Counted from the stretch's first letter, positions 21,108-32,713 are shown. The stretch: DNA of 60,000 bases from Bacillus thuringiensis (GCF_001182785.1 NZ_CP012099.1:90001-150000), one strand, 5' to 3'. Numbers and translations are program-made. The notes: a model not told the origin generated them from the letters alone.

Positions 21108-21800
21108 ATGGCTAAAAGAGGTAAAAAGTACGTAGAAGCTGCAAAGCTTGTTGATCGTGCATCTGCTTACTCTGCAACAGAAGCAGTAGAATTAGTAAAG
21201 AAAACAAACACAGCTAAATTTGATGCAACTGTAGAAGCTGCATTCCGTTTAGGTGTTGACCCTAAGAAAGCTGACCAACAAATCCGTGGTGCAGTTGTTC
21301 TTCCACACGGTACTGGTAAAGTACAACGTGTATTAGTGTTCGCTAAAGGTGAAAAAGCTAAAGAAGCTGAAGCTGCTGGAGCTGACTTCGTAGGCGATAC
21401 TGATTACATCGGTAAAATCCAACAAGGTTGGTTCGATTTCGATGTAGTAGTAGCAACTCCTGACATGATGGGTGAAGTTGGTAAACTTGGTCGCGTATTA
21501 GGACCTAAAGGTTTAATGCCAAACCCTAAAACTGGAACAGTTACTTTCGATGTAACTAAAGCTGTTAACGAAATCAAAGCTGGTAAAGTTGAATACCGCG
21601 TTGATAAAGCTGGTAACATCCACGTTCCAATCGGTAAAGTATCTTTCGAAGATGCTAAATTAGTAGAAAACTTCAAAACAATCGCTGACACTTTATTAAA
21701 AGTTAAGCCATCTGCTGCAAAAGGTACTTACATGAAGAACGTAACAGTTGCTTCTACAATGGGACCTGGCGTACGTGTAGACGTTTCTACATTAGCGTAA
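21108..21800 (+). CDS. rplA: 50S ribosomal protein L1
   Basis: 230 aa. Forms the mobile L1 stalk that handles E-site tRNA and is the likely autoregulator of this operon. It starts [17 protein letters not shown]. The conserved [15 protein letters not shown] lies in the central domain, and the C-terminus carries [20 protein letters not shown] 21108 follows GAGGAGGAAAT; a longer in-frame extension (from 21003) runs through the RNA motif and has no counterpart in the family. Confidence 0.97.
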   Translation: MAKRGKKYVEAAKLVDRASAYSATEAVELVKKTNTAKFDATVEAAFRLGVDPKKADQQIRGAVVLPHGTGKVQRVLVFAKGEKAKEAEAAGADFVGDTDYIGKIQQGWFDFDVVVATPDMMGEVGKLGRVLGPKGLMPNPKTGTVTFDVTKAVNEIKAGKVEYRVDKAGNIHVPIGKVSFEDAKLVENFKTIADTLLKVKPSAAKGTYMKNVTVASTMGPGVRVDVSTLA

Positions 21801-21810
21801 AAATTGGAAG

Positions 21811-21839
21811 TTGACTTCATAAAGAAGATTTAATATAAT
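21811..21839 (+). promoter_or_regulatory. sigma-A-type promoter of rplJ-rplL
   Basis: TTGACT (21811-21816), a 17-bp spacer and TATAAT (21834-21839), 11 bases after the rplA stop. The expected start is about 21846, giving a leader of nearly 190 nt before rplJ. Confidence 0.8.
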
Positions 21840-21845
21840 CATTTA

Positions 21846-21984
21846 TGTTGTGAATTTAAATAGTGTACCGTAGACAGTAGGTGTCAATAGACTTAATTTC
21901 CTACCTAGGTGTTAATATACGAAACGGAATTTTTTTCTGTGACTATATGCCTCCATGTCTACAAGTTGGGCATGGAGGTTTTTA
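21846..21984 (+). promoter_or_regulatory. L10-type leader with attenuator
   Basis: Long structured 5' leader of rplJ-rplL. It includes the arms GTAGACAGTAGGTG and CCTACCTAGGTG (21869-21911), then an intrinsic terminator: CCTCCATG (21950-21957) with CATGGAGG (21971-21978) and a T run. In bacilli, free L10(L12)4 binds such leaders and lowers rplJL expression. Assignment is by position and layout. Confidence 0.75.
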
Positions 21985-22032
21985 GTGCACTTTCGGTACA
22001 TCTTCTATATAATCTACAGGAGGTGTAATAAC

Positions 22033-22533
22033 ATGAGCAAAGTAATCGAAACTAAACAACAAGTTGTAACTGAAATCGCGGACAAACTTCGTGCTAGTAA
22101 ATCTACAATCGTTGTTGACTACCGTGGTTTAACAGTTTCTGAAGCAACAGAATTACGTAAGCAATTACGTGAAGCTGGCGTTGAGTTCAAAGTTTACAAA
22201 AACTCTCTAACTCGTCGTGCTGCAGAATCTGCTGAAATGGCTGAGTTAAACGAATTCTTAACAGGACCAAACGCAATCGCGTTCAGTAACGAGGATGTAG
22301 TTGCTCCTGCGAAAGTATTAAACGACTTCGCTACAAAACATGAAGCTTTAGAAATTAAAGCGGGCGTAATCGAAGGTAAACTTGTAACACTTGATGAGGT
22401 TAAAGCAATCGCTACTCTTCCATCACGTGAAGGCTTACTTTCTATGCTTCTTAGCGTTCTTCAAGCTCCAATCCGTAACCTTGCACTTGCTACTAAAGCA
22501 GTTGCAGAACAAAAGGAAGAGCAAGGCGCTTAA
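22033..22533 (+). CDS. rplJ: 50S ribosomal protein L10
   Basis: 166 aa. Base of the L7/L12 stalk and autoregulator of its operon. The N-terminal rRNA-binding domain includes [19 protein letters not shown]. The C-terminal helix, ending [16 protein letters not shown], binds L7/L12 dimers. ATG 22033 lies after CAGGAGGTGTAAT. A longer frame would start inside the attenuator region and is discarded. Confidence 0.97.
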   Translation: MSKVIETKQQVVTEIADKLRASKSTIVVDYRGLTVSEATELRKQLREAGVEFKVYKNSLTRRAAESAEMAELNEFLTGPNAIAFSNEDVVAPAKVLNDFATKHEALEIKAGVIEGKLVTLDEVKAIATLPSREGLLSMLLSVLQAPIRNLALATKAVAEQKEEQGA

Positions 22534-22600
22534 TTTTTTAAAAGATAATTACTTGTTATCTATAAAACAATACAAACCTATTTAAGGGAGGATATTTACA

Positions 22601-22960
22601 ATGACTAAAGAACAAATCATTGAAGCAGTTAAATCTATGACTGTATTAGAACTTAACGACTTAGTAAAAGCTATCGAGGAAGAATTCGGCGTAACTGCTG
22701 CTGCTCCTGTAGCTGTAGCTGGTGGCGCTGGTGAAGCTGCTGCTGAAAAAACTGAGTTTGACGTAGTACTTGCAAGTGCTGGCGCTCAAAAAATCAAAGT
22801 TATCAAAGCTGTACGTGAAATCACTGGTCTTGGCTTAAAAGAAGCTAAAGAATTAGTTGACAACACTCCAAAAGCAATCAAAGAAGGCGTTTCTAAAGAG
22901 GAAGCTGAAGAAATGAAAGCTAAACTTGAAGAAGTTGGCGCTGCTGTAGAAGTTAAGTAA
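22601..22960 (+). CDS. rplL: 50S ribosomal protein L7/L12
   Basis: 119 aa, acidic stalk protein that recruits the translation GTPases. The dimerisation domain (1-30) is followed by the flexible Ala-rich hinge (about 37-52, rich in [14 protein letters not shown] residues). The C-terminal domain contains [28 protein letters not shown] is 8-9 bases upstream. It is followed by a strong terminator. Confidence 0.97.
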   Translation: MTKEQIIEAVKSMTVLELNDLVKAIEEEFGVTAAAPVAVAGGAGEAAAEKTEFDVVLASAGAQKIKVIKAVREITGLGLKEAKELVDNTPKAIKEGVSKEEAEEMKAKLEEVGAAVEVK

Positions 22961-22978
22961 TTAACTTTTGATGCTTTA

Positions 22979-23011
22979 AAAAAAGCTCGCTCTCATGCGA
23001 GCTTTTTTTTT
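22979..23011 (+). terminator. rplJL terminator
   Basis: AAAAAAGCTCGC (22979-22990), loop TCTCAT, GCGAGC and nine T (22997-23011). Confidence 0.93.
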
Positions 23012-23036
23012 AACTGTAAAGAAAAGAGGTGGCCAT

Positions 23037-23636
23037 ATGGCAGACCATTATTTTTCTAACGACCCTTCTAGTAAAAGTGATCGTAAACGATGGGAATTTC
23101 CACTTCGTGGATCTCAATTTACTTTTTTATCTGACCATGGGGTGTTTTCGAAAAACGAGGTGGACTTTGGTTCCCGTCTTTTAATTGAAGCGTTTCAAAT
23201 GCCGGATATTAAAGGTGATATATTAGACGTAGGTTGTGGATACGGTCCTATTGGTTTGTCGTTAGCGAAAGAGTTTCAAGGTTGTGAAGTTCACATGGTG
23301 GATGTGAATGAAAGGGCGCTTGGGCTTGCGAAAGAAAATGCCGCTAATAACAGAATCGAGAATATACGTATTTTTCAAAGTAGCGTCTATGAAAATGTAG
23401 ATGGCAAGTATGCTGCTATTCTATCTAACCCTCCAATTCGTGCGGGTAAAGATATCGTACATGAGATTTTAGAAAAAGCTGTGGAGTATTTAGTTCCAGG
23501 TGGAGAACTTTGGATTGTTATTCAAAAGAAGCAAGGTGCACCATCTGCGCTGAAAAAACTAGAAGAAGTATTTTCTGAAGTTGAGGTTGTAGAAAAGAAA
23601 AAAGGATATTATATCATAAAATCAAAAAAACGTTGA
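23037..23636 (+). CDS. 16S rRNA methyltransferase, RsmC/YbxB family
   Basis: 199 aa. Class I SAM-dependent methyltransferase. The SAM-binding glycine motif is LDVGCGYGPIGLSLA (about 67-81). The catalytic SNPPIRAGK matches the NPPF/NPPI signature of guanine-N2 methyltransferases. RsmC-type methylation of 16S G1207 is the likely reaction, by family. ATG 23037 follows AGAGGTGG; a longer frame begins within the preceding terminator. Its place between rplL and rpoB is typical of bacilli (ybxB). Confidence 0.88.
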   Translation: MADHYFSNDPSSKSDRKRWEFPLRGSQFTFLSDHGVFSKNEVDFGSRLLIEAFQMPDIKGDILDVGCGYGPIGLSLAKEFQGCEVHMVDVNERALGLAKENAANNRIENIRIFQSSVYENVDGKYAAILSNPPIRAGKDIVHEILEKAVEYLVPGGELWIVIQKKQGAPSALKKLEEVFSEVEVVEKKKGYYIIKSKKR

Positions 23637-23759
23637 CGGTTATTTTTGGCTATGTTAACATTATACAATGCCAATATATGATTTTCTGCGTTGAGAAAGA
23701 TGTATATTTTTGTTTCTCTTGGAAAAGATAGTAAAATCAGCAGATTATGAAACAGAATG

Positions 23760-23792
23760 ATGGTTTTCTTATAGAAGCCATTTTTCTTTTTT
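23760..23792 (+). terminator. Candidate terminator upstream of rpoB
   Basis: ATGGTTTT (23760-23767) pairs with GAAGCCAT (23774-23781), with G-U pairs, followed by TTTTCTTTTTT. It could end transcripts coming from the methyltransferase gene. The rest of the 291-bp gap before rpoB holds the promoter listed next and no gene. Confidence 0.5.
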
Positions 23793-23873
23793 GAGCAGGT
23801 AGAAAGACTCAACGTATTTATCTTTAAGAGAAAAAGACTACGCTAATAGCAGTAGTTGTATTTATTTGTGATT

Positions 23874-23902
23874 TTGCACAAATTTTTTTGTGCATTTATA
23901 AT
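23874..23902 (+). promoter_or_regulatory. sigma-A-type promoter of rpoB-rpoC with palindromic spacer
   Basis: TTGCAC (23874-23879), 17 bp, TATAAT (23897-23902). A perfect inverted repeat TGCACAAA (23875-23882), TTTT, TTTGTGCA (23887-23894) covers the -35 and most of the spacer. The expected start near 23909 leaves only a few bases before the SD GAGGGG (23914-23919), so the leader would be very short. Confidence 0.55.
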
Positions 23903-23927
23903 ACTCATGATTTGAGGGGTGAAGCAG

Positions 23928-26900
23928 TTGACAGGTCAACTAGTTCAATACGGACGCCACCGCCAACGAAGAAGTTATGCCCGTATTAGTGAAGTATTAG
24001 AGTTACCAAATCTTATCGAAATTCAAACCTCTTCTTATCAGTGGTTTCTTGATGAGGGTTTGCGAGAAATGTTCCAAGACATTTCTCCGATTGAAGACTT
24101 TACGGGAAATCTATCGCTTGAATTTATCGACTACAGCTTAGGTGAACCTAAATACTCTGTAGACGAATGCAAAGAGCGTGATGTGACGTATGCAGCACCA
24201 CTTCGTGTAAAAGTGCGTCTAATCAACAAGGAAACTGGTGAAGTAAAAGAACAAGATGTGTTCATGGGAGATTTCCCACTCATGACAGAGACTGGAACAT
24301 TCGTAATTAACGGTGCAGAACGTGTTATCGTTTCCCAGTTAGTTCGCTCTCCAAGCGTATACTATAGTGGCAAAGTGGATAAAAACGGAAAACGTGGTTT
24401 TACTGCTACTGTAATTCCAAACCGCGGAGCTTGGTTAGAGTATGAGACAGATGCTAAGGATGTTGTATATGTGCGTATTGACCGTACGCGTAAACTTCCT
24501 GTAACTGTTTTGTTACGCGCATTAGGGTTTGGCTCTGATCAAGAAATCACCGAGCTTTTAGGTGATAACGAATACTTAAGCAACACATTAGAAAAAGACA
24601 ACACAGATAGCACAGAAAAAGCATTGCTTGAAATTTATGAGCGTCTACGTCCTGGTGAACCACCAACAGTAGAAAATGCTAAGAGCTTACTTGTGTCTCG
24701 TTTCTTCGATCCAAAGCGCTACGATTTAGCAAATGTAGGTCGCTATAAGATCAACAAGAAGTTACACATTAAAAACAGATTGTTTAATCAACGTTTAGCT
24801 GAAACGTTAGTGGATCCAGAAACTGGTGAAATTTTAGCGACAGAAGGAACAATCTTAGATCGTCGTACACTTGATCGCATTTTACCTTACTTAGAGAAAA
24901 ACATTGGATTCAAAACAGCGAAACCAATGGGTGGAGTGGTAGAAGGCGATGTTGAGCTGCAATCTATTAAGATTTATGCTCCTGAGTCGGAAGGCGAACG
25001 CGTAATTAATGTAATTGGTAATGCAAATATTACTCGTGATGTGAAACACATCACACCAGGTGATATCCTTGCTTCTATCAGTTACTTCTTCAACCTACTA
25101 TACAAAGTAGGGGATACAGATGATATTGACCATTTAGGAAACCGTCGTCTGCGTTCTGTTGGAGAACTATTACAAAATCAATTCCGTATCGGTCTTTCTC
25201 GTATGGAACGTGTTGTTCGTGAGAGAATGTCGATCCAAGATACGAATGCAATTACACCACAGGCACTAATTAATATTCGTCCTGTTATTGCATCTATTAA
25301 AGAGTTCTTCGGAAGTTCTCAGTTATCTCAGTTCATGGACCAAACAAATCCATTAGCAGAGTTAACTCACAAACGAAGACTATCTGCATTAGGACCTGGT
25401 GGTTTAACGCGTGAGCGCGCAGGCTTTGAAGTACGTGACGTTCATTACTCCCACTACGGTCGTATGTGTCCGATTGAAACACCAGAGGGACCAAACATCG
25501 GTTTAATTAACTCATTATCTTCGTTCGCGAAAGTAAATGAGTTTGGTTTCATTGAAACACCATACCGTCGTGTTGACCCAGAAACTGGTCTTGTAACAGG
25601 GCATGTTGATTATTTAACAGCAGATGAAGAAGATAACTATGTTGTAGCCCAAGCGAATATGAAATTATCTGATGAAGGTGAATTCCTAAGTGAAGATATC
25701 GTAGCTCGTTTCCGTGGTGAAAATATTGTAACAAATAGAGAACGCATCGACTACATGGATGTATCTCCAAAACAAGTAGTGTCGGCAGCGACAGCTTGTA
25801 TTCCGTTCTTAGAAAACGATGACTCTAACCGCGCACTTATGGGAGCGAACATGCAACGTCAGGCGGTTCCGTTAATGAATCCGGAATCTCCGATTGTAGG
25901 TACAGGTATGGAGTACGTATCAGCAAAAGACTCAGGTGCTGCAGTAATCTGTAAACATCCTGGTGTTGTTGAGCGCGTAGAAGCACGTGAAGTTTGGGTA
26001 CGCCGCTATGTAGAGGTTGACGGTCAAACAGTAAAAGGCGACTTAGATCGCTACAAAATGCAAAAATTCATTCGTTCTAACCAAGGAACTTGTTACAACC
26101 AACGTCCAATCGTAAGTGTTGGAAATGAAGTTGTAAAAGGTGAAATCCTTGCGGATGGTCCTTCTATGGAATTAGGTGAACTAGCACTTGGACGTAACGT
26201 GCTTGTTGGCTTCATGACTTGGGACGGTTATAACTACGAGGATGCGATCATCATGAGTGAGCGCCTTGTAAAAGATGATGTGTACACTTCTATTCATATT
26301 GAAGAATATGAATCAGAAGCTCGTGATACGAAGCTTGGACCAGAAGAAATTACACGTGACATTCCAAACGTTGGGGAAGACGCATTACGTAACCTTGACG
26401 AGCGCGGTATCATTCGCGTTGGTGCTGAAGTAAAAGATGGAGATTTACTTGTTGGTAAAGTAACACCTAAAGGTGTAACAGAATTAACAGCTGAAGAACG
26501 TCTATTACATGCTATCTTTGGAGAAAAAGCGCGTGAAGTACGTGATACATCACTACGTGTACCACACGGTGGTGGCGGTATTATCTTGGACGTAAAAGTA
26601 TTCAATCGTGAAGATGGCGATGAATTGCCACCAGGCGTGAATCAACTTGTACGTGCATATATCGTTCAAAAACGTAAAATTTCTGAAGGTGACAAGATGG
26701 CCGGACGTCACGGTAACAAAGGTGTTATCTCTCGTATTTTACCAGAAGAAGATATGCCTTACTTACCAGACGGTACGCCAATCGATATCATGTTAAACCC
26801 ATTAGGGGTACCATCTCGTATGAATATCGGTCAGGTATTAGAGCTTCATCTTGGTATGGCAGCAAGATACCTTGGCATTCACATTGCAACACCAGTATTC

Positions 26901-27461
26901 GATGGTGCTCGTGAGGAAGATGTTTGGGGCACAATTGAAGAAGCTGGTATGGCAAATGATGCGAAAACAATCCTGTATGACGGACGTACTGGTGAACCAT
27001 TCGATAACCGCGTATCTGTTGGTGTCATGTATATGATTAAACTTGCGCACATGGTTGACGATAAACTTCATGCTCGTTCTACTGGACCATACTCACTTGT
27101 AACGCAGCAACCTCTGGGAGGTAAAGCTCAGTTCGGTGGACAGCGTTTCGGTGAGATGGAGGTTTGGGCACTTGAAGCTTACGGTGCTGCTTATACTCTT
27201 CAAGAAATCTTAACAGTGAAGTCTGATGATGTTGTTGGACGTGTTAAGACGTATGAAGCAATTGTTAAAGGTGAAAATGTTCCAGAACCAGGCGTTCCTG
27301 AATCATTCAAAGTATTGATTAAAGAACTGCAAAGTTTAGGTATGGACGTTAAAATGATGTCAATCAACGACACAGAAATTGAAATGCGTGATACAGAAGA
27401 TGACGATGATCATCAATCAGCAGATAAATTGAATGTTGAAGTTGAGACAACTAAGGAATAA
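23928..27461 (+). CDS. rpoB: DNA-directed RNA polymerase subunit beta
   Basis: 1177 aa. The start is TTG 23928 (family N-terminus [20 protein letters not shown]), 8 bases after GAGGGG. A GTG three codons upstream overlaps the SD. The rifampicin region around residues 462-490 reads [14 protein letters not shown] and continues [14 protein letters not shown]. Gln468, Asp471, His481 and Ser486 are the usual sensitive residues. Later conserved stretches include [13 protein letters not shown] and the C-terminal [20 protein letters not shown] clamp segment. The acidic tail is typical of bacilli. Co-transcribed with rpoC. Confidence 0.98.
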   Translation: MTGQLVQYGRHRQRRSYARISEVLELPNLIEIQTSSYQWFLDEGLREMFQDISPIEDFTGNLSLEFIDYSLGEPKYSVDECKERDVTYAAPLRVKVRLINKETGEVKEQDVFMGDFPLMTETGTFVINGAERVIVSQLVRSPSVYYSGKVDKNGKRGFTATVIPNRGAWLEYETDAKDVVYVRIDRTRKLPVTVLLRALGFGSDQEITELLGDNEYLSNTLEKDNTDSTEKALLEIYERLRPGEPPTVENAKSLLVSRFFDPKRYDLANVGRYKINKKLHIKNRLFNQRLAETLVDPETGEILATEGTILDRRTLDRILPYLEKNIGFKTAKPMGGVVEGDVELQSIKIYAPESEGERVINVIGNANITRDVKHITPGDILASISYFFNLLYKVGDTDDIDHLGNRRLRSVGELLQNQFRIGLSRMERVVRERMSIQDTNAITPQALINIRPVIASIKEFFGSSQLSQFMDQTNPLAELTHKRRLSALGPGGLTRERAGFEVRDVHYSHYGRMCPIETPEGPNIGLINSLSSFAKVNEFGFIETPYRRVDPETGLVTGHVDYLTADEEDNYVVAQANMKLSDEGEFLSEDIVARFRGENIVTNRERIDYMDVSPKQVVSAATACIPFLENDDSNRALMGANMQRQAVPLMNPESPIVGTGMEYVSAKDSGAAVICKHPGVVERVEAREVWVRRYVEVDGQTVKGDLDRYKMQKFIRSNQGTCYNQRPIVSVGNEVVKGEILADGPSMELGELALGRNVLVGFMTWDGYNYEDAIIMSERLVKDDVYTSIHIEEYESEARDTKLGPEEITRDIPNVGEDALRNLDERGIIRVGAEVKDGDLLVGKVTPKGVTELTAEERLLHAIFGEKAREVRDTSLRVPHGGGGIILDVKVFNREDGDELPPGVNQLVRAYIVQKRKISEGDKMAGRHGNKGVISRILPEEDMPYLPDGTPIDIMLNPLGVPSRMNIGQVLELHLGMAARYLGIHIATPVFDGAREEDVWGTIEEAGMANDAKTILYDGRTGEPFDNRVSVGVMYMIKLAHMVDDKLHARSTGPYSLVTQQPLGGKAQFGGQRFGEMEVWALEAYGAAYTLQEILTVKSDDVVGRVKTYEAIVKGENVPEPGVPESFKVLIKELQSLGMDVKMMSINDTEIEMRDTEDDDDHQSADKLNVEVETTKE

Positions 27462-27498
27462 TTGGGATAACCTGTAGACTAAAAGGGAGGTAGGCCCC

Positions 27499-30400
27499 TT
27501 GATAGATGTAAATAACTTTGAATATATGAAGATTGGACTTGCTTCACCTGACAAGATTCGTTCTTGGTCATACGGTGAAGTTAAGAAACCAGAAACAATT
27601 AACTATCGTACGTTAAAGCCTGAAAAAGATGGCTTGTTCTGTGAGCGTATTTTCGGACCACAAAAGGACTGGGAATGTCATTGCGGAAAATACAAACGTG
27701 TACGTTATAAAGGTGTAGTTTGTGATCGATGTGGCGTTGAAGTAACGCGTGCAAAAGTACGTCGTGAACGTATGGGTCATATCGAATTAGCTGCTCCTGT
27801 ATCTCATATTTGGTATTTCAAAGGTATCCCGAGCCGCATGGGACTTGTCTTAGACATGTCCCCTCGCGCGCTTGAAGAAGTAATTTATTTCGCTTCTTAT
27901 GTTGTAACAGAAAGTGGAGATACACCACTTGATAAGAAGCAATTACTTTCTGAAAAAGAATACCGTGCATATCGTGATCGATATGGTAGCACATTCCAAG
28001 CTGCTATGGGTGCAGAAGCGATTAAAAAGCTACTACAAGACATTGATTTAGATAAAGAAGTAGACTTCTTAAAAGAAGAATTAAAAACAGCACAAGGACA
28101 ACGCCGTACTCGTGCTATTAAACGTCTAGAAGTATTAGAAGCATTCCGTAACTCTGGAAATGAACCATCTTGGATGATCTTAGATGTTCTACCAGTTATC
28201 CCACCAGAACTACGCCCAATGGTACAGTTAGATGGTGGACGTTTTGCTACTTCTGACTTAAACGACTTATATCGTCGTGTAATTAACCGTAACAACCGTT
28301 TAAAACGTCTATTGGACCTAGGTGCTCCAAGCATCATCGTTCAAAACGAAAAACGTATGTTACAAGAAGCTGTAGACGCATTAATTGATAATGGTCGTCG
28401 TGGCCGTCCGGTTACTGGACCAGGTAACCGTCCATTAAAATCACTATCTCACATGCTTAAAGGTAAACAAGGACGTTTCCGTCAAAACTTATTAGGTAAA
28501 CGTGTTGACTACTCTGGCCGTTCTGTAATCGTTGTAGGACCGAACTTAAAGATGTACCAATGTGGATTACCGAAAGAAATGGCGCTTGAACTGTTCAAAC
28601 CTTTCGTTATGAAAGAGTTAGTTGGAAAAGGTTTAGCACACAACATTAAGAGTGCTAAACGTAAAATTGAGCGTGTACACCCTGAAGTTTGGGACGTTTT
28701 AGAATCTGTGATTAAAGAGCATCCAGTACTTCTAAACCGCGCACCAACACTTCACCGTCTTGGTATCCAGGCGTTTGAACCTACATTAGTAGAAGGTCGC
28801 GCAATTCGTCTTCACCCACTTGTATGTACTGCATACAATGCGGACTTTGACGGTGACCAAATGGCGGTTCACGTTCCGTTATCATCAGAGGCACAAGCAG
28901 AAGCTCGTATTCTTATGTTAGCGGCACAAAACATCTTGAATCCAAAAGACGGAAAACCAGTTGTTACTCCATCTCAGGATATGGTATTAGGTAACTACTA
29001 CTTAACACTTGAGCGTGAAGGCGCAATCGGTGAAGGTATGGTCTTCAAAGATGCAAACGAAGCAATACTTGCATACCAAAATGGATATGTACATCTGCAC
29101 ACACGTGTTGCAGTTGCTGCAAGTTCAGTAAATAACGTAACATTTACTGAAGAGCAAAAAGGTAAGCTTCTATTAACAACAGTTGGTAAATTAATATTTA
29201 ACGAAATCTTACCAGAGTCGTTCCCTTATATTAATGAACCGACAAACTCAAACCTTGAAAAAGAAACACCAGCGGAATATTTCGTTGAAAAAGGTGCGAA
29301 CATTAAAGAAATTATTGCTAGTCGCGAAGAAGTGGCGCCATTTAGCAAGAAGATCCTTGGTAACATCATTGCGGAAGTATTCAAGCGTTTCCAAATTACG
29401 GAAACATCTCGCATGCTTGACCGTATGAAAAACTTAGGATTTAAGTACTCTACAAAAGCTGGTATTACAGTTGGGGTATCTGACATTCTTGTATTAGGTG
29501 AAAAAGATGAAATTCTCCATGAAGCACAAGCAAAAGTAGATAATGTAATTAAACAATTCCGTCGTGGTTTAATCACGGAAGAAGAACGTTACGATCGTGT
29601 TATCTCTATTTGGAGTAATGCAAAAGATGTTATCCAAGGAAAACTGATGAAATCCTTGAATAAACGCAACCCAATCTTCATGATGAGTGATTCCGGTGCC
29701 CGTGGTAACGCATCGAACTTTACTCAGCTTGCTGGTATGCGTGGTCTGATGGCCAATCCATCTGGTCGTATTATCGAACTTCCAATTAAATCAAGTTTCC
29801 GTGAAGGTTTAACAGTACTTGAGTACTTCATCTCTACGCATGGTGCGCGTAAAGGTCTTGCCGATACAGCACTTAAAACTGCCGATTCTGGTTACTTAAC
29901 ACGTCGTCTTGTAGACGTTGCACAAGATGTAATTGTCCGTGAAGATGATTGTGGAACAGATCGTGGTCTATTAATTGGTGCGATTAAAGAGGGTAATGAA
30001 GTAATTGAGTCATTATATGATCGTCTTGTTGGACGTTTTGCAAGAAAAACTGTAAAACATCCTGAAACAGGTGAAGTATTAGTTAGTGAAAACCAATTAA
30101 TTACTGAAGATATCGCTCATATCGTTGAGAATTCGGGTGTTGAAACTGTAAACATTCGTTCAGCGTTCACGTGTAACACTCGCCATGGTGTATGTAAGAA
30201 GTGTTACGGCCGTAACTTAGCAACTGGTACAGACGTAGAAGTAGGAGAAGCGGTAGGTATTATCGCAGCTCAGTCTATCGGTGAGCCAGGTACACAGTTA
30301 ACGATGCGTACGTTCCATACAGGTGGGGTTGCCGGAGATGATATTACTCAAGGTTTACCTCGTATCCAAGAGATCTTCGAAGCTCGTAATCCGAAAGGTC

Positions 30401-31110
30401 AGGCAGTTATCAGTGAAATCGACGGTGTTATCGCAGCGATCAACGATGTTAAAGATCGCCAAGAAGTAGTTGTACAGGGTGAAGTTGAAGCTCGTACGTA
30501 TGCTATTCCTTACGGTGCTCGTCTGAAAGTAACGTTAGGACAGCCAATTAGCCACGGTAAAGAGTTAACAGAAGGTTCTATTGATCCGAAAGAATTACTA
30601 AAAGTAACGGACATTACAGCAGTGCAAGAATACTTATTACGTGAAGTTCAAAAAGTATACCGTATGCAAGGGGTAGAAATTGGTGACAAACACGTAGAGG
30701 TAATGGTACGTCAAATGCTACGTAAAGTTCGTGTAAGTGATGCAGGTGAAACAGACGTATTACCAGGAACATTACTAGATATCCATCAGTTTACTGATGC
30801 GAATGCGAAGGTGTTACTGAAAGGTAAACAACCAGCGACAGCTAGACCTGTTCTACTTGGTATTACAAAAGCTTCACTTGAAACTGATTCATTCTTATCT
30901 GCAGCATCATTCCAAGAAACAACTCGTGTCTTAACTGATGCAGCAATTAAAGGTAAACGTGATGAGCTTCTAGGATTGAAAGAGAACGTTATTATCGGTA
31001 AACTTGTTCCTGCTGGAACAGGTATGAATCGTTATCGCAAAGTGGATCTTGTAAAAACAACACAAGATAACATGAATGTAGAAAACGATGAAGTTTATGT
31101 GGAACAGTAA
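27499..31110 (+). CDS. rpoC: DNA-directed RNA polymerase subunit beta'
   Basis: 1203 aa. TTG start at 27499 behind AAAGGGAGG. The N-terminal zinc ribbon contains [20 protein letters not shown] (about residues 60-80). The catalytic Mg-binding NADFDGDQM is at 447-455 (Asp449, 451, 453). The second zinc site has [13 protein letters not shown]. The trigger-loop region reads [16 protein letters not shown]. As in other Firmicutes it lacks the large E. coli-type insertion. It lies 37 bases after rpoB and completes the polymerase catalytic core. Confidence 0.98.
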   Translation: MIDVNNFEYMKIGLASPDKIRSWSYGEVKKPETINYRTLKPEKDGLFCERIFGPQKDWECHCGKYKRVRYKGVVCDRCGVEVTRAKVRRERMGHIELAAPVSHIWYFKGIPSRMGLVLDMSPRALEEVIYFASYVVTESGDTPLDKKQLLSEKEYRAYRDRYGSTFQAAMGAEAIKKLLQDIDLDKEVDFLKEELKTAQGQRRTRAIKRLEVLEAFRNSGNEPSWMILDVLPVIPPELRPMVQLDGGRFATSDLNDLYRRVINRNNRLKRLLDLGAPSIIVQNEKRMLQEAVDALIDNGRRGRPVTGPGNRPLKSLSHMLKGKQGRFRQNLLGKRVDYSGRSVIVVGPNLKMYQCGLPKEMALELFKPFVMKELVGKGLAHNIKSAKRKIERVHPEVWDVLESVIKEHPVLLNRAPTLHRLGIQAFEPTLVEGRAIRLHPLVCTAYNADFDGDQMAVHVPLSSEAQAEARILMLAAQNILNPKDGKPVVTPSQDMVLGNYYLTLEREGAIGEGMVFKDANEAILAYQNGYVHLHTRVAVAASSVNNVTFTEEQKGKLLLTTVGKLIFNEILPESFPYINEPTNSNLEKETPAEYFVEKGANIKEIIASREEVAPFSKKILGNIIAEVFKRFQITETSRMLDRMKNLGFKYSTKAGITVGVSDILVLGEKDEILHEAQAKVDNVIKQFRRGLITEEERYDRVISIWSNAKDVIQGKLMKSLNKRNPIFMMSDSGARGNASNFTQLAGMRGLMANPSGRIIELPIKSSFREGLTVLEYFISTHGARKGLADTALKTADSGYLTRRLVDVAQDVIVREDDCGTDRGLLIGAIKEGNEVIESLYDRLVGRFARKTVKHPETGEVLVSENQLITEDIAHIVENSGVETVNIRSAFTCNTRHGVCKKCYGRNLATGTDVEVGEAVGIIAAQSIGEPGTQLTMRTFHTGGVAGDDITQGLPRIQEIFEARNPKGQAVISEIDGVIAAINDVKDRQEVVVQGEVEARTYAIPYGARLKVTLGQPISHGKELTEGSIDPKELLKVTDITAVQEYLLREVQKVYRMQGVEIGDKHVEVMVRQMLRKVRVSDAGETDVLPGTLLDIHQFTDANAKVLLKGKQPATARPVLLGITKASLETDSFLSAASFQETTRVLTDAAIKGKRDELLGLKENVIIGKLVPAGTGMNRYRKVDLVKTTQDNMNVENDEVYVEQ

Positions 31111-31152
31111 AATTTTCCTTCGTAAATTTTGTATAAAAACAGCTAATCCTAG

Positions 31153-31185
31153 TTGACATTGTATGAGTCAAAATGTTACTATAAT
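31153..31185 (+). promoter_or_regulatory. Promoter upstream of rplGB-rpsL
   Basis: TTGACA (31153-31158) with TACTAT (31177-31182, 18 bp) or TATAAT (31180-31185, 21 bp) as -10. The first pairing is better spaced, the second has the perfect -10. No terminator was recognised between rpoC and this point. Confidence 0.6.
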
Positions 31186-31223
31186 CAAGGTTGCTCCTGA
31201 ACGATGCTTTGGAGGATATTTAT

Positions 31224-31472
31224 ATGTCTTATCAAAAAGTGTCAAATGCTGAAAATGTAGTCGTTGGTCATAAACGCACATTGGAAGCAATCAAAAATGG
31301 TATAGTTAAAGAAGTTGTTATTGCAGAAGATGCTGATGTGCGGTTAACCCATGTTATCATTCGCACTGCTTTGCAACATAACATACCCATAACAAAAGTT
31401 GAATCAGTTCGTAAGCTTGGAAAAGTTTCGGGGATTCAAGTGGGAGCTTCAGCAATAGGAATAATAAGTTAA
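31224..31472 (+). CDS. rplGB: Ribosomal L7Ae-like K-turn-binding protein (YbxF)
   Basis: 82 aa. L7Ae/L30e-fold RNA-binding protein; the B. subtilis orthologue binds kink-turn RNA. The conserved patch NVVVGHKRTLEAIKNG is followed by the hydrophobic core VVIAEDADVRLTHVI. The ATG at 31224 follows TTGGAGGATAT; a longer reading frame has no SD. It lies at the head of the str operon as in other bacilli. Its cellular role is not established. Confidence 0.9.
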   Translation: MSYQKVSNAENVVVGHKRTLEAIKNGIVKEVVIAEDADVRLTHVIIRTALQHNIPITKVESVRKLGKVSGIQVGASAIGIIS

Positions 31473-31476
31473 AACT

Positions 31477-31556
31477 GTTTTTGTGAGGAGAGAGCATTTG
31501 CTCTTCCTTGCAAAAACTTTGTTTTCAACTAATAATGAACCACCTGGATATGTGGT
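31477..31556 (+). promoter_or_regulatory. Structured rpsL leader
   Basis: Two hairpins lie between rplGB and rpsL. First, GTTTTTG (31477-31483) pairs with CAAAAAC (31511-31517), enclosing an inner AGAGC/GCTCT helix, followed by TTTGTTTT. This is terminator-like. Second, ACCAC (31539-31543) pairs with GTGGT (31552-31556). Together they form a plausible attenuator for the downstream genes. Confidence 0.5.
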
Positions 31557-31586
31557 CATACAAACATGCGAAGGGAGGATAATCAA

Positions 31587-32009
31587 ATGCCTACTATTAA
31601 CCAATTAGTGAGAAATGGTCGTACTGATAAAGTATGGAAATCTAAATCACCTGCGTTAAACAAAGGTTTTAACTCTTTAAAGAAAAAATCAACTGATATC
31701 TCTGCACCTCAAAAACGTGGTGTATGTACTCGTGTTGGTACAATGACTCCAAAGAAACCTAACTCAGCGTTACGTAAATACGCTCGTGTACGTTTAACAA
31801 ACGGTATTGAAGTTACAGCTTACATCCCAGGTATCGGTCATAACCTACAAGAGCATAGCGTAGTATTAATTCGCGGTGGTCGAGTAAAGGATTTACCAGG
31901 GGTACGTTACCACATCGTTCGTGGAGCGCTTGATACAGCTGGTGTTGACAAACGTATGCAAGGACGTTCTAAATATGGTACTAAGCGACCAAAACCTGCT
32001 AAAAAATAA
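31587..32009 (+). CDS. rpsL: 30S ribosomal protein S12
   Basis: 140 aa. Decoding-centre protein. The conserved [11 protein letters not shown] keeps the lysines whose substitution gives streptomycin resistance, so the allele looks wild type. The second resistance region ([19 protein letters not shown]) also looks ordinary. The ATG follows AAGGGAGGAT; an upstream in-frame ATG at 31566 precedes the SD and is discarded. Confidence 0.97.
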   Translation: MPTINQLVRNGRTDKVWKSKSPALNKGFNSLKKKSTDISAPQKRGVCTRVGTMTPKKPNSALRKYARVRLTNGIEVTAYIPGIGHNLQEHSVVLIRGGRVKDLPGVRYHIVRGALDTAGVDKRMQGRSKYGTKRPKPAKK

Positions 32010-32038
32010 TATACTTATAATGAAAGGAGGAACTCAAT

Positions 32039-32509
32039 ATGCCTCGTAAAGGACCTGTTGCGAAACGTGACGTGTTACCAGATCCAATGTACAATTCTAA
32101 GCTAGTAACACGCCTTATCAACAAAATGATGGTTGACGGTAAAAAAGGTAAATCTCAAACAATTCTTTATAACGCTTTCGATATCGTTCGTGAACGTTCA
32201 GATAAAGAACCAATGGAAGTATTCGAGCAAGCTCTTAAGAACATCATGCCTGTTCTTGAAGTACGCGCTCGTCGTGTTGGTGGTGCTAACTACCAAGTTC
32301 CAGTTGAGGTTCGTCCAGAACGCCGTACAACTTTAGGTCTTCGCTGGTTAGTAAACTATGCTCGTCTTCGTGGTGAAAAAACTATGGAAGAGCGTCTAGC
32401 TTACGAAATCTTAGATGCAGCTAACAACGCTGGTGCATCTGTTAAGAAACGTGAAGACACTCATAAAATGGCAGAAGCTAACAAAGCATTTGCTCATTAC
32501 CGTTGGTAG
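32039..32509 (+). CDS. rpsG: 30S ribosomal protein S7
   Basis: 156 aa. Primary assembly protein of the 30S head; contacts mRNA and tRNA at the E site. It starts [16 protein letters not shown], and the conserved [17 protein letters not shown] forms the beta-hairpin region. It ends KAFAHYRW. Strong SD AAAGGAGG 8 bases upstream. S7 is the repressor of the str operon in E. coli; no equivalent site is evident here. Confidence 0.97.
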   Translation: MPRKGPVAKRDVLPDPMYNSKLVTRLINKMMVDGKKGKSQTILYNAFDIVRERSDKEPMEVFEQALKNIMPVLEVRARRVGGANYQVPVEVRPERRTTLGLRWLVNYARLRGEKTMEERLAYEILDAANNAGASVKKREDTHKMAEANKAFAHYRW

Positions 32510-32529
32510 GATTCAACGCAAAATAAATG

Positions 32530-32596
32530 TAAGCATAAACCGCTTTATTTGTCGCTTATGGAAGTGTGGAGAGGGAGAATGCCTCTCCCTTTCGTT
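32530..32596 (+). promoter_or_regulatory. rpsG-fusA intergenic hairpins
   Basis: TAAGC (32530-32534) and GCTTA (32554-32558) can pair. GGAGAGG (32568-32574) pairs with CCTCTCC (32582-32588) over a 7-base loop, followed by CTTTCGTT. The short T content makes full termination unlikely. The 204-bp spacer between rpsG and fusA holds no gene. Confidence 0.4.
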
Positions 32597-32713
32597 GGGC
32601 GCTCGTTTTACATAATGAGGGTACTGGACACTGGCATATGTAACAATATAAAGTGGCTTTTTTGCTACTTAAAATAAAAATCCAATCCATATATGGAAGG
32701 AGCAAGACACCAA

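Noticed and set aside
22979..23012. Longer start for the YbxB-type methyltransferase, within the rplL terminator
   Set aside because: It would translate terminator sequence; ATG 23037 has a good SD and the family N-terminus.
27897..28337. 146-aa minus-strand frame inside rpoC
   Set aside because: Lies within a highly conserved coding region; no independent evidence.
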